Positions 56,104 to 64,000 of a DNA stretch of 64,000 nucleotides are shown in pieces. Position numbers and translations under genes: made by a program. The notes beneath the pieces are model-generated. The model made no database searches and was not told the origin of the DNA. It saw nothing but the letters and a program-made list of their open reading frames with translations. How positions within the stretch are numbered: position 1 is the first letter of the stretch; each line of letters starts with the position of its first letter. This DNA comes from an uncultured Collinsella sp. (GTDB lineage Bacteria > Actinomycetota > Coriobacteriia > Coriobacteriales > Coriobacteriaceae), in contig CAUCLI010000003.1 of the NCBI GenBank assembly GCA_958443615.1, forward strand, positions 1 through 64,000. The letters are read 5' to 3'.

Positions 56104-57045
56104 TTAAGCCTTGAGGCTGAGACCCATGGACTCAAGCTTGTCCTTGACTTCCTCGATCGACTTCACGCCGAAGTTGCGGATGTTCAGCAGGTCGTTCTCG
56201 GAGAACTCGACCAGCTGGCGCACGGAGTGAATGCTGGCGCGCTTGAGGCAGTTGTAGGAGCGGACGGAAAGGTCCAGGTCCTCGATCTGCTTGTCAAGCT
56301 CCGCATTGTCGTTCGTGACCTCGGGGGCGAAGATGGAGATCTCCTCCTCCGCCTCGGGCTCGTCGGCCAGGGTCATGAACGCGGCCATGTGCTGGTTGAT
56401 GATGTTGGCAGCGGAGACGACGGCGTCGCGCGGGGAAATCGCGCCGTTGGTCTCGATCTCGAGGACCAGACGGTCGTAGTCGGTGTGCTGACCAACGCGG
56501 CAAGCCTCGACGAGCTTGGCGCAGCGCTTGACCGGCGAGAAGAGCGAGTCGACATGGATGATGCCGATCGGGTCGTTGTCGCGCTTGTTCTGCTCGTAGG
56601 ACACGTAACCGCGGCCGTACCCGATGCGCATGCTCATGGTGAGGTGGCCGCCCTCGGTGAGGGTGGCGATGTGCTGCTCGGGGTTCACGAGCTCGAACTC
56701 GGACGGGATGAAGAAGTCAGCGCCGGTAACCTCGCAAGGACCGTCGACCGAGATGGTCGCGGTGCCCTCGTCCGTGGTACCGAGCGTGCGGAACACGAGA
56801 CCCTTCACGTTCAGGACGATGTCGGTGACATCCTCGACCATGTTGGGAATCGTGGTGAACTCGTGCTGGGCGCCATCGATCTGGATGGCCTCGACGGCTG
56901 CACCCTCGAGCGAGGACAGCAGCACACGGCGCAGGGAGTTACCCAGCGTGTCGCCGTACCCACGCTCCAGAGGCTCGACGGAGACGCGAGCAGCGGTGTC
57001 GCTGATCTCCTCGACGTGAACCTGGGGCCTGATGAATTCTGACAT
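56104..57045 (-). CDS. rpoA: RNA polymerase alpha subunit
   Basis: A 313-residue alpha subunit: N-terminal assembly domain (EPLERGYGDTLGNSLRRVLLSSL) and C-terminal domain (LDLSVRSYNCLKRASIHSVRQL, LRNFGVKSIEEV equivalent) that contacts activators and UP elements. Normal length. Part of the rpsM-rpsK-rpsD-rpoA-rplQ alpha operon. Confidence 0.98.
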   Translation of the reverse strand: MSEFIRPQVHVEEISDTAARVSVEPLERGYGDTLGNSLRRVLLSSLEGAAVEAIQIDGAQHEFTTIPNMVEDVTDIVLNVKGLVFRTLGTTDEGTATISVDGPCEVTGADFFIPSEFELVNPEQHIATLTEGGHLTMSMRIGYGRGYVSYEQNKRDNDPIGIIHVDSLFSPVKRCAKLVEACRVGQHTDYDRLVLEIETNGAISPRDAVVSAANIINQHMAAFMTLADEPEAEEEISIFAPEVTNDNAELDKQIEDLDLSVRSYNCLKRASIHSVRQLVEFSENDLLNIRNFGVKSIEEVKDKLESMGLSLKA

Positions 57046-57074
57046 GTAATACCTCCAGCGTAGCGCGCGAACGA

Positions 57075-57671
57075 TTACTTCGAGTAAAGCTCGACGATGA
57101 GCTGCTCGTTGATATCGCCGCTGATCTGGTCACGAGAGGGCAGCGAGATGACGTTGCCGGAAAGCTTCTCGATGTCGACCTCGAGCCAGCCGGGAACCTC
57201 AAAGCGCTCGGAGGAGATGAGGGCCTCCTTGATGGGGAGCAGGTCGCGGAACTTCTCGCCCACGGCGACGACGTCGCCGGCCTTCACGCGGTAGGACGGG
57301 ATGTCGACGCGCTTGCCGTTCACGGTGAAGTGGCCGTGACGGACGGTCTGACGAGCCTCCTTGCGGGTGCGGGCGAAGCCGAGACGGAACACGACGTTGT
57401 CGAGACGGGTCTCGAGGATGGTCATGAGGTTCTCACCGGTGACGCCGTCCATGCGGAGAGCGTGCTCGTAGTAGTGGTGGAACTGCTTCTCAAGAACACC
57501 GTAGATGAACTTGACCTTCTGCTTCTCGCGCAGCTGCATGCCGTACTCGGATTCCTTGCGACGGCGCTTGGGCTGGCGGATAGATTCCTTCTTGCTGCTG
57601 TAACCCAGCTCAACGGGATCGATCCCGAGCTGGCGGCAGCGCTTGAGAACCGGAGTCCTGTCGATTGCCAT
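57075..57671 (-). CDS. rpsD: Ribosomal protein S4
   Basis: A 198-residue S4 with the S4 RNA-binding domain (LETRLDNVVFRLGFARTRKEARQTVRHGHFTVNGKRVD). The N-terminal MAIDRTPVLKRCRQLGIDP lacks the Cys cluster of zinc-binding S4. It is a primary 16S-binding protein; in many bacteria it controls this operon. Genes are spaced 19-30 bases. Confidence 0.98.
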   Translation of the reverse strand: MAIDRTPVLKRCRQLGIDPVELGYSSKKESIRQPKRRRKESEYGMQLREKQKVKFIYGVLEKQFHHYYEHALRMDGVTGENLMTILETRLDNVVFRLGFARTRKEARQTVRHGHFTVNGKRVDIPSYRVKAGDVVAVGEKFRDLLPIKEALISSERFEVPGWLEVDIEKLSGNVISLPSRDQISGDINEQLIVELYSK

Positions 57672-57690
57672 AGTAAATCGATCCTTTCAG

Positions 57691-58098
57691 TTACACGCGG
57701 CGACGCTTCTTGGGGCGGCAGCCGTTGTGCGGGATGGGGGTCTTGTCCTGGATGCTGGCGACCTCGAGGCCGGCGGCCTGGAGGGAGCGGATCGCGGTCT
57801 CGCGGCCCGAACCGGGGCCCTTCACGAAGACGGCGACCTTGTGCATGCCGTGCTCCATGGCGGCCTTGGCGCAAGCCTCGGCGGCCATCTGAGCGGCAAA
57901 CGGGGTCGACTTACGGGAGCCCTTGAAGCCCACCGTGCCGGCCGACTGCCAGGCGATGACGTTGCCCGCGGGATCGGTGATGGAAACGATGGTGTTGTTG
58001 AACGTAGAACGGATGTGAGCCTGACCCACGGAGATGTTCTTACGATCGGCGCGCTTGATACGGGTGGAGGCGCCGCGCTTGTTCTTTGCAGTAGCCAT
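57691..58098 (-). CDS. rpsK: Ribosomal protein S11
   Basis: A 135-residue S11: VGQAHIRSTFNNTIVSITDPAGN, GFKGSRKSTPFAAQMAAE and C-terminal GCRPKKRRRV. It forms part of the mRNA exit site on the small-subunit platform. Confidence 0.98.
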   Translation of the reverse strand: MATAKNKRGASTRIKRADRKNISVGQAHIRSTFNNTIVSITDPAGNVIAWQSAGTVGFKGSRKSTPFAAQMAAEACAKAAMEHGMHKVAVFVKGPGSGRETAIRSLQAAGLEVASIQDKTPIPHNGCRPKKRRRV

Positions 58099-58114
58099 TA
58101 TGCGTCAGTCTCCC

Positions 58115-58489
58115 TTATTTCTTCTTCTTGGCACCGATCTGACGCTTCGGACCCTTGCGGGTGCGAGCGTTGGTGTGGGTGCGCTGGCCGCGAACAGGGA
58201 GGCCCTTGCGGTGACGGAGGCCACGGTTGCAGCCGATGTCCATGAGACGCTTGACGTTCTGGGAGCGCTCGCGACGGAGGTCGCCCTCGACCATCAGGCC
58301 GTTCTTGTCAATGTAATCGCGGATCGCCGAGATCTGCTCCTCGGTGAGGTCCTTGATACGGGTGCCGTCGACAATGTTCAGATCGGCGCACATCTTCGCT
58401 GCGGTGGTGCGGCCGATGCCGTAGATGTAGGTCAGACCAATCTCCGCACGCTTCTCGTTCGGAAGGTCGACACCGTTAATACGGGCCAC
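58115..58489 (-). CDS. rpsM: Ribosomal protein S13
   Basis: A 124-residue S13: MARINGVDLPNEKRAEIGLTYIYGIG, RRLMDIGCNRGLRHRKGLPVRGQRTHTNARTRKG and a Lys-rich end. It contacts the large subunit and tRNA in the head of the small subunit. Followed by rpsK 16 bases on. Confidence 0.98.
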   Translation of the reverse strand: MARINGVDLPNEKRAEIGLTYIYGIGRTTAAKMCADLNIVDGTRIKDLTEEQISAIRDYIDKNGLMVEGDLRRERSQNVKRLMDIGCNRGLRHRKGLPVRGQRTHTNARTRKGPKRQIGAKKKK

Positions 58490-58504
58490 TGTGGATCTCC
58501 TCTC

Positions 58505-58618
58505 TTAGCCCTGGCGCTGCTTGTGGCGCGGGTTCTCGCAAATCACGAGCACCTTGCCGTGGCGGCGGATGATTTTGCACTTATCGCACATCTTCTTGAC
58601 GGAAGGGCGTACCTTCAT
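58505..58618 (-). CDS. rpmJ: Ribosomal protein L36
   Basis: A 37-residue L36 starting MKVRPSVKKMCDKCKIIRRH and ending ENPRHKQRQG, with zinc ligands Cys11, Cys14, Cys27 and His32 (CDKC, then ICENPRH). GAAAGGAAGAACG precedes the ATG. It lies between infA and rpsM, its normal place. Confidence 0.97.
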   Translation of the reverse strand: MKVRPSVKKMCDKCKIIRRHGKVLVICENPRHKQRQG

Positions 58619-58767
58619 CGTTCTTCCTTTCGGTAGTGCTCAAGCTACAAGGTGGAATGTTATCTACTCGCCCAGCCGCAGGCGTTTATAACGAATGGCT
58701 GGATGCGCGGCTTCGGATTCAGGGGCAGAGCACTCCCCGTCCATCGATGCCGGCATGAAGACTGTCG

Positions 58768-58995
58768 CTACTTATAGCGATAGGTGATGCGACCGCGGGT
58801 CAGATCGTACGGAGACAGCTGCACCGTGACCTTATCACCCGGGAGAATGCGGATGTAGTTCATACGAATCTTGCCGGAGATCGAGCAGAGGACGGACACG
58901 CCGTTCTCCAGCTCAACGCGAAACATGGCGTTGGGCAGCGGCTCGGTGACCGTACCTTCAAGTTCGATGGCGTCTTCCTTCTTCAAGGCAATCAT
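58768..58995 (-). CDS. infA: Translation initiation factor IF-1
   Basis: A 75-residue OB-fold IF-1: EDAIELEGTVTEPLPNAMFRVELENG, VLCSISGKIRMNYIRILPGDKVTVQLSPYDLTRGRITYRYK. The ATG at 58995 follows AGAGAAAG; an in-frame upstream extension is not conserved. A 149-base gap separates it from rpmJ, larger than other gaps in the operon and possibly holding an internal promoter. Confidence 0.97.
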   Translation of the reverse strand: MIALKKEDAIELEGTVTEPLPNAMFRVELENGVSVLCSISGKIRMNYIRILPGDKVTVQLSPYDLTRGRITYRYK

Positions 58996-59045
58996 CTTTC
59001 TCTTGAAAACGACAGCAGCATTGCATGTTACTACATGCCAAAGAG

Positions 59046-59068
59046 GCGATTGGGAAATTCCCAATCGC
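59046..59068. promoter_or_regulatory. 23-bp perfect hairpin between map and infA
   Basis: GCGATTGGGAA and TTCCCAATCGC flank one A. It lies in the 111-bp gap between map and infA with no T-run following. It could attenuate or process the operon mRNA. Confidence 0.4.
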
Positions 59069-59106
59069 TCCATAATTATTTCCCGACCCACCCGAGGTGG
59101 ATCTGT

Positions 59107-59895
59107 TTACATGGCACCGCCGGACATCGAGCACCATGGACCCTTGGCGTCCTGGGTAAGGATCACGGGGCCGTCTTCGGTGATGGCGACCGTGTTCTCG
59201 TAGTGAGCCGCGGGAAGGCCGTCGTTGGTGCTGACGAGCCAGCCGTCGGCTCCGGTGTGAACGCGGTTGGACCCGAGCGTGATCATCGGCTCGATGGCGA
59301 TGACCATGCCGGCCTCGAGCTTCACACCGCGACCCTTCTTGCCGTAGTTCGGCACGTTGGGATCCTCGTGCATGGCGCGGCCGATGCCGTGACCGACGTA
59401 GTCGCGCAGCACGCCGTAGCCGTTGGCCTCGGCGAGGGACTGCACGGCATGTCCGACGTCACCGATGTGGTTGCCGGGGACGGCCTGCTCGATGGCGGCC
59501 TTCAGACAATCGAGCGTGCACTCGCACAGGCCCTGCACCTCTACGGACGGGGTGCCTACGTAAAACGTCCAGGCGTTGTCCCCCACCCAGCCGTCCACGA
59601 TGGCGCCGGTGTCGATCGAGATGATGTCACCGTCGCGCAGGATGACATCGGGGTTGGGGATGCCATGCACCACGGCATCGTTCAGCGAGGCGCAGATGGA
59701 GCCGGGGAACCCGCCGTAGCCCTTGAACGCGGGCTTTCCGCCGTGCATGCGGATGATCTGCTCGACCAGCTGATCGAGCTCGAAGGTGGACACGCCGGGG
59801 CGGATCATCGCCCCGGCGTGGCGGAGCGCCATCTTGGACAGCGCTCCGGCCTTCTTCATCTGCTCAATGTCGGCGGCAGACTTGAACTTGATCAT
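59107..59895 (-). CDS. map: Methionine aminopeptidase, type I
   Basis: A 262-residue type I enzyme removing N-terminal Met: metal ligands in SIDTGAIVDGWVGDNAWTF (two Asp), GHGIGRAMHEDPNVPNYG (His), IAIEPM (Glu), plus a final Glu near TEDG. Normal length. It overlaps adk by 4 bases (ATGA type). Confidence 0.97.
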   Translation of the reverse strand: MIKFKSAADIEQMKKAGALSKMALRHAGAMIRPGVSTFELDQLVEQIIRMHGGKPAFKGYGGFPGSICASLNDAVVHGIPNPDVILRDGDIISIDTGAIVDGWVGDNAWTFYVGTPSVEVQGLCECTLDCLKAAIEQAVPGNHIGDVGHAVQSLAEANGYGVLRDYVGHGIGRAMHEDPNVPNYGKKGRGVKLEAGMVIAIEPMITLGSNRVHTGADGWLVSTNDGLPAAHYENTVAITEDGPVILTQDAKGPWCSMSGGAM

Positions 59896-60518
59896 AGACC
59901 GAGCTCAGCCTTCACGTCGGCATACACGACGTCGATGTCGCGGTTGCCGTCGACGGCCTTGAGAATGCCCTGGCCACGGTAGTACTCGACGAGCGGGCTG
60001 GTGTTCTTCTCGTACACATCGAGACGATTCTTGATGGTCTCGGGCTTGTCGTCGTCGCGCTGATACATCTCACCGGAGCAAGACGGGCACACGGCGGTGT
60101 CCGGGCCGGCGGTGTAACCGCAGTCACGGCAGGTGCGACGGGAGGACAGGCGGTCGATGATGACCTCGGCAGGCACGTCCACCAGCAGGGCGCCGTCGAG
60201 CTCGCGGCCCATGGCGGCGAGCTCGGTGTCGAGCGTCACGGCCTGGGTGGTGTTGCGCGGGAAACCGTCGAGGATGAAGCCCTTCTGGGCGTCATCGGCG
60301 GCGAGGCGCTCCTTGACGAGGTCGATCACGAGCTGGTCGGGGACGAGCTCGCCGGCATCCATGTACTTCTTGGCGGCGACGCCGAGCTCGGACTGAGCCT
60401 TGACGGCAGCGCGGAGCAAGTCGCCGGTGGAGATGTGGGCCACGCCGTAATCGGCGACGAGACGCTGGGCCTGGGTGCCCTTACCGGCGCCGGGGGCGCC
60501 CAACAGCACGATGTTCAT
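59892..60518 (-). CDS. adk: Adenylate kinase
   Basis: A 208-residue kinase: GAPGAGKGTQA P-loop, DLLRAAVK, GFPRNTTQA, and a zinc lid with RRTCRDCGYTAGPD...CPSCSG (four Cys), the Gram-positive form. It balances ATP, ADP and AMP. It lies between secY and map, as usual. Confidence 0.98.
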   Translation of the reverse strand: MNIVLLGAPGAGKGTQAQRLVADYGVAHISTGDLLRAAVKAQSELGVAAKKYMDAGELVPDQLVIDLVKERLAADDAQKGFILDGFPRNTTQAVTLDTELAAMGRELDGALLVDVPAEVIIDRLSSRRTCRDCGYTAGPDTAVCPSCSGEMYQRDDDKPETIKNRLDVYEKNTSPLVEYYRGQGILKAVDGNRDIDVVYADVKAELGL

Positions 60519-60536
60519 GAGAGACTCCTTTGAGAC

Positions 60537-61823
60537 CTACTTGAAGAAACCGTCGTAGTCGTACATCTTGAGCTGGCTCTCGACCTTGTCGATGGTATCC
60601 ATGACGACACCGACCATGATCAGAACCGAAGTGCCGCCAAACGCCTGGATGAGCGCGTTGTTCGTGAAGGAGAACACGATCGAGGGGACGATGGCGATGA
60701 GCGCGAGGAAGATGGCGCTCGGAAGCGTGATCTTGTTCAGCGCGTTCTTGATGTAGATGGCCGTCTGCTTGCCGGGGCGAACGCCGGGGATGAAGCCGCC
60801 CTGCTTCTTGAGGTTCTCAGCCGTCTCGTCCGGGTTGAAGACCATGGACGTGTAGAAGTAAGCGAAGAACACGATGAGGACGACGTTCAGGATCCAGTTG
60901 ATCCAGCCGCTGGACAGGGCGCCGGCAAACGCCTGCATCCAACCCACGTTGGGGAAGAACACGGCGAGCTGGGCCGGGAAGTACAGCAGGGCGCTCGCGA
61001 AGATGATCGGGATGACGCCCGCGGTGTTCACCTTGATCGGCAGATAGGTGGACTGGCCACCCATGATGCGGCGGCCGACGACGCGCTTGGCGTACTGCAC
61101 CGGGATGCGGCGCTGGCCGCGCTCGAGGTAGACGATGAACGGGATCACGCACAGGATGACCACGAGGATGACGAGGGTCGTGATGAGACCCATGTTGCCG
61201 CCCTCGATGGACTGGAAGATGGCCTGGGGCAGACCCGCCATGATGTTGGCGAAGATGATCAGGCTCATGCCGTTGCCGATGCCGCGCTGGGTGATGAGCT
61301 CGCCGATCCACATGATGAGCATGGCGCCCGCGGTGAGCGTGCCCACGATCATGATGTCGAAGATGATCTCGGGGGCGCCCGCGCCGGTGAACTGGATGCC
61401 GAAGCTCTTGAAGAGGAAGAGGTATCCGACGGAGTTCAGCAGGGCGAGACCGAGCGTGAGGTAACGGGAGTACTGGGTGATCTTGGTCTGACCGACCTCG
61501 CCCTCACGGGCCAGCTCATGCAGGCTGGGCACGACGGCCTGGAGCATCTGCATGATGATGGAGCTCGTGATGTAGGGCATGATACCCAGGGAGAAGACGG
61601 ACACGTAGGAGAGCGCACCGCCCGAGAAAAGATTCAGCAGGGCCATCGCACCGCTGGCGAACGTGTCACCTGCGGATGTAAAAAGGGCCGACATCCCCTG
61701 GATGGGGATGCCGGGCACCGGAACGTGCGCACCGATGCGGTACACAACGAGCATTGCGATGGTAAAAAGAATCTTTCCGCGGAGTTCCTTGATGCGGAAG
61801 GTGTTCTTCAAACCAATTAGCAA
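60537..61823 (-). CDS. secY: Preprotein translocase subunit SecY
   Basis: A 428-residue channel with ten membrane segments: VYRIGAHVPVPGI at the start, GIMPYITSSIIMQ, QRRIPVQYAKR loop, and the end QLKMYDYDGFFK. It pairs with SecE and SecG and with SecA (35370) to export proteins. Starts 7 bases inside the rplO 3' end. Confidence 0.98.
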   Translation of the reverse strand: MLIGLKNTFRIKELRGKILFTIAMLVVYRIGAHVPVPGIPIQGMSALFTSAGDTFASGAMALLNLFSGGALSYVSVFSLGIMPYITSSIIMQMLQAVVPSLHELAREGEVGQTKITQYSRYLTLGLALLNSVGYLFLFKSFGIQFTGAGAPEIIFDIMIVGTLTAGAMLIMWIGELITQRGIGNGMSLIIFANIMAGLPQAIFQSIEGGNMGLITTLVILVVILCVIPFIVYLERGQRRIPVQYAKRVVGRRIMGGQSTYLPIKVNTAGVIPIIFASALLYFPAQLAVFFPNVGWMQAFAGALSSGWINWILNVVLIVFFAYFYTSMVFNPDETAENLKKQGGFIPGVRPGKQTAIYIKNALNKITLPSAIFLALIAIVPSIVFSFTNNALIQAFGGTSVLIMVGVVMDTIDKVESQLKMYDYDGFFK

Positions 61824-62266
61824 GGCAGCTCAACCTTTCCGCCAGCGGCCTCGATCTTGGCCTTCGCGGAAGCGGAGACCTTATCGACCTTGACCGTGAG
61901 CTTCTTGGAGAGCTCGCCGTCGCCGAGCACCTTGACGGGCTCGAACTCGGACTTGGTGATGCCGGCGGCCTTGAGGGAAGCACCGTCGACGACAGCGCCG
62001 TCCTCGAACTTGACCTCGAGCGTAGAGACGTTCACAGCAGTGAACTCGATACGACGGGGGTTCTTGAAGCCGGGGAGCTTGGGCAGGCGCATGGCAAGCG
62101 GGGTCTGACCGCCCTCGAAGCCGGCGCCCTTGGTGCCGCCGGAGCGGGAGCCCTGGCCGTTCAGGCCGCGACCAGCGTAGGTGCCGCCCTTGCCGGAGTT
62201 ACCGCGACCGACGCGCTTGCGGCTGTGGGTGGAACCCTGAGCCGGAGTAAGGTCATGAAGCTGCAT
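61817..62266 (-). CDS. rplO: Ribosomal protein L15
   Basis: A 149-residue L15: LHDLTPAQGSTHSRKRVGRGNSGKGGTYAGRGLNGQGSR is the usual Gly-rich opening, then GFEGGQTPLAMRLPKLPGF. The ATG is 2 bases after the rpmD stop. Confidence 0.98.
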   Translation of the reverse strand: MQLHDLTPAQGSTHSRKRVGRGNSGKGGTYAGRGLNGQGSRSGGTKGAGFEGGQTPLAMRLPKLPGFKNPRRIEFTAVNVSTLEVKFEDGAVVDGASLKAAGITKSEFEPVKVLGDGELSKKLTVKVDKVSASAKAKIEAAGGKVELPC

Positions 62267-62268
62267 TG

Positions 62269-62448
62269 TTACTCCTCCACAATCTCAACGAGATGCTTGA
62301 CCTTGAAGATCATGCCGCGCACGCCCTCATTGTCGGTGATCTCGCGGGTGTCGTTGATGCGATGCAGGCCGAGGGCGCGAACGGTGCGGCGCTGATCCTC
62401 CTTGCAGCCGTTGATGCTGCGGACCTGCTTGATCTTGATGGTAGCCAT
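62269..62448 (-). CDS. rpmD: Ribosomal protein L30
   Basis: A 59-residue L30: MATIKIKQVRSINGCKEDQR, TVRALGLHRIND, GMIFKVKHLVEIVEE. It fits the normal L30 length and its spc-operon place between rpsE and rplO, with 2-base gaps on both sides. Confidence 0.97.
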   Translation of the reverse strand: MATIKIKQVRSINGCKEDQRRTVRALGLHRINDTREITDNEGVRGMIFKVKHLVEIVEE

Positions 62449-62450
62449 GC

Positions 62451-62981
62451 CTAGTTCTCCTTCTTGCCGATGAACATCTCGGAGACGGTGAGGCCGCGGC
62501 GGGCAGCGACATCCTCAGGGGTGGAGAGCTGCTTGAGACCCTCGGCAGCGGCCTTGATGATGTTCAGGCCGTTGTCGGAACCGAGCGACTTGGACAGAAT
62601 GTTCTTGATGCCGGCCAGCTCGAAGAGCGGGCGGACGGCACCGCCGGCGATGACGCCGGTACCCTCGACGGCGGGGCGCATGATGATACTGGCGGCACCG
62701 AACTCGCCCTGGACGTCGTGGGGAATGGTGCCCTCAGCGGTGACGGGCACGTGGAACATGTGCTTCTTGGCGTCGATGGAAGCCTTGGAGATAGCCAGCG
62801 GCACCTCGGCGGACTTGCCCATGCCCAGACCCACGTTGCCCTTGCCGTCACCCACGACCACGAGGGCCACGAGGCTCATGCGACGACCGCCCTTGACGGT
62901 CTTGGCGACGCGGTTGATGAAAACGACGCGCTCCTCGAACTCGGAGGCCTCGCGCTGCTGCTTCTGCTGATTACGAGCCAT
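62451..62981 (-). CDS. rpsE: Ribosomal protein S5
   Basis: A 176-residue S5: FEERVVFINRVAKTVKGGRRMSL, the PVTAEGTIPHDVQGEFGAASI and GTGVIAGGAVRPLFELAGIKNILSKSLGS blocks. It contributes to translational accuracy. Normal length. Confidence 0.98.
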   Translation of the reverse strand: MARNQQKQQREASEFEERVVFINRVAKTVKGGRRMSLVALVVVGDGKGNVGLGMGKSAEVPLAISKASIDAKKHMFHVPVTAEGTIPHDVQGEFGAASIIMRPAVEGTGVIAGGAVRPLFELAGIKNILSKSLGSDNGLNIIKAAAEGLKQLSTPEDVAARRGLTVSEMFIGKKEN

Positions 62982-62992
62982 GCTCTTACCTC

Positions 62993-63355
62993 CTAGAATT
63001 CGAGACCGGCGGCGCGGGCACCGTCGGCGAGGGCCTTGACGCGACCATGGTAGATGCGGCCACCGCGGTCGAAGGACACGGTCTTGATGCCGGCCTCGAG
63101 GGCGCGCTCGCCCACGAGCTTACCGACCTTCTCGGCCGCCTCCTTGTTGCTGGTGGTCGTACCCTTGAACTCGGCCTCGAGAGAGGAGGCGGAGACGAGG
63201 GTGTGACCCTTGGTGTCGTCGACGATCATGGCGTAGATGTTGGCGTTGGTACGCACGACGCGCAGACGCGGGCGAGCCGGGGTGCCAAAGATCTTGCCGC
63301 GGACACGGCGCTGACGACGCTTGAGGCCGGCGCGCTTTGCCTGTTGCTTGTTCAT
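62993..63355 (-). CDS. rplR: Ribosomal protein L18
   Basis: A 120-residue L18, binding 5S rRNA: RRQRRVRGKIFGTPARPRLRV, NIYAMIVDDTKGHTLVSASS, FDRGGRIYHGRVKALADGARAAGLEF. The ATG at 63355 follows AAGGAG. Confidence 0.98.
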   Translation of the reverse strand: MNKQQAKRAGLKRRQRRVRGKIFGTPARPRLRVVRTNANIYAMIVDDTKGHTLVSASSLEAEFKGTTTSNKEAAEKVGKLVGERALEAGIKTVSFDRGGRIYHGRVKALADGARAAGLEF

Positions 63356-63423
63356 GTGAAACTCCTTATGAAGTCCTGCCAGCACCTGACGGGGTGCTGG
63401 TCTTACGACGTGGAAGCGCTCTA

Positions 63424-63960
63424 CTACTTAGCGGCCTTGCCGAGCTTGCGGCGGATGTGCTCACCCAGGTAGTGAATGCCCTTGCCCTTGTAAGGCTCCG
63501 GCGGACGCTTGGCACGGATCTCGGCGGCAACCTGGCCGACCTGCTGCTTGTCGATGCCCTTGACGTGGATGTGGGTGTTGTCCGGGCACTCGAAGGTGAT
63601 GCCCTCGGGGGCGGTGTAGATCACCGGGTGGGAGTAACCCAGGGACAGGTCCAGATCCTTGCCCTTGAGCTGGACACGGTAGCCGACGCCGGCGAGCTCG
63701 AGGACCTTGGTGTAGCCCTCGGAGACGCCGATGACCATGTTCTGGATCAGGGCACGGGTGAGGCCGTGACGGGCACGGGTCTCACGCTCGTCGTCGGGGC
63801 GGGAGACGGTCAGCACGCCGTCGGCGACCTCGATGGTGAGCTTCTCATAGAAATCGGCCTCAAGGGTGCCCTTGGGACCCTTCACGGACACGTGAGCGCC
63901 GTCAACTGCCACTTCGACTCCGGCGGGAATCTGGACAGGCTTCTTACCGATACGAGACAC
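63424..63960 (-). CDS. rplF: Ribosomal protein L6
   Basis: A 178-residue L6: MSRIGKKPVQIPAGVEV, two similar RNA-binding halves, and GYSHPVIYTAPEGI, RAKRPPEPYKGKGIHYLGE. AAAGGAGAACACC precedes the ATG. Confidence 0.98.
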   Translation of the reverse strand: MSRIGKKPVQIPAGVEVAVDGAHVSVKGPKGTLEADFYEKLTIEVADGVLTVSRPDDERETRARHGLTRALIQNMVIGVSEGYTKVLELAGVGYRVQLKGKDLDLSLGYSHPVIYTAPEGITFECPDNTHIHVKGIDKQQVGQVAAEIRAKRPPEPYKGKGIHYLGEHIRRKLGKAAK

Positions 63961-63994
63961 GGTGTTCTCCTTTCCTTCTACTCGCCTAAGCGAA

Positions 63995-64000
63995 TTACCA
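63995..64000 (-). CDS. rpsH: Last codons of a gene, probably ribosomal protein S8
   Basis: The minus strand enters the window as TGG TAA, 34 bases upstream of rplF. S8 proteins end in Trp and rpsH precedes rplF in the spc operon, so this is probably its final codon and stop. Only two codons are visible. Confidence 0.5.
   Translation of the reverse strand, partial: W

Overview
The window is a high-G+C bacterial chromosome segment. I infer the class Coriobacteriia (Collinsella or a close relative) from gene content, the compact translation operons, the Ala-rich tails on ribosomal proteins and the recurrent AbiEi-like orphan genes; no rRNA or tRNA gene was seen that could confirm this.

Left part (1-23 kb), accessory-rich. 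It opens inside the N-terminal HD domain of a type I CRISPR cas3 (minus strand; the rest of the system lies to the left). Then follow a YaiI/YqxD protein, a His-rich metal exporter, an SDR oxidoreductase, a DEDD 3'-5' exonuclease, a polysaccharide deacetylase, a lar-like locus (Crp/Fnr regulator divergent from lactate racemase larA and an aquaglyceroporin), a metal-resistance cassette (ArsR sensor, free HMA domain protein, P1B-ATPase), an MFS exporter, glyA, an FKBP isomerase, a UraA-type permease and a YgjP-type metallopeptidase. Two orphan AbiEi/PD-(D/E)XK-like genes (10812-11891 and 21281-22261) sit here, each between repeat-rich flanks. Three related ~130-bp elements with near-perfect terminal inverted repeats (5308, 10405, 11908) and a relative with a different but still self-complementary stem (39213) form what looks like an undescribed repeat or structured-RNA family.

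Middle part (22-39 kb, mostly minus strand). Rubredoxin, flavin reductase, smpB, a TPR protein and rnr, then ftsX, ftsE (with an unusual ~170-residue N-terminal extension), yitT, prfB and secA. Between rnr and ftsX an A+T-richer islet (about 27.3-31.0 kb) interrupts this backbone. It holds a radical SAM/SPASM peptide maturase preceded by a 31-codon peptide gene, and, divergently, an ArsR-like regulator translationally coupled to an MFS exporter. A 62-bp near-perfect palindrome separates the two arms. I read this as a small RiPP (ribosomally made, radical-SAM-modified peptide) locus and the best candidate for an undescribed system in the window.

Right part (39-55 kb): rpmE, citrate synthase, an ACT-domain protein, a HAD phosphatase, adenine deaminase, a GT2 glycosyltransferase, tyrS, a U32 peptidase-family protein, a class A penicillin-binding protein, a 30-codon membrane peptide next to argR, truA and a single-chain ECF transporter module (two ATPases plus T subunit fused).

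Far right (55.5-64 kb): the spc/alpha ribosomal operon on the minus strand, from the last codons of rpsH through rplF-rplR-rpsE-rpmD-rplO-secY-adk-map-infA-rpmJ-rpsM-rpsK-rpsD-rpoA-rplQ.
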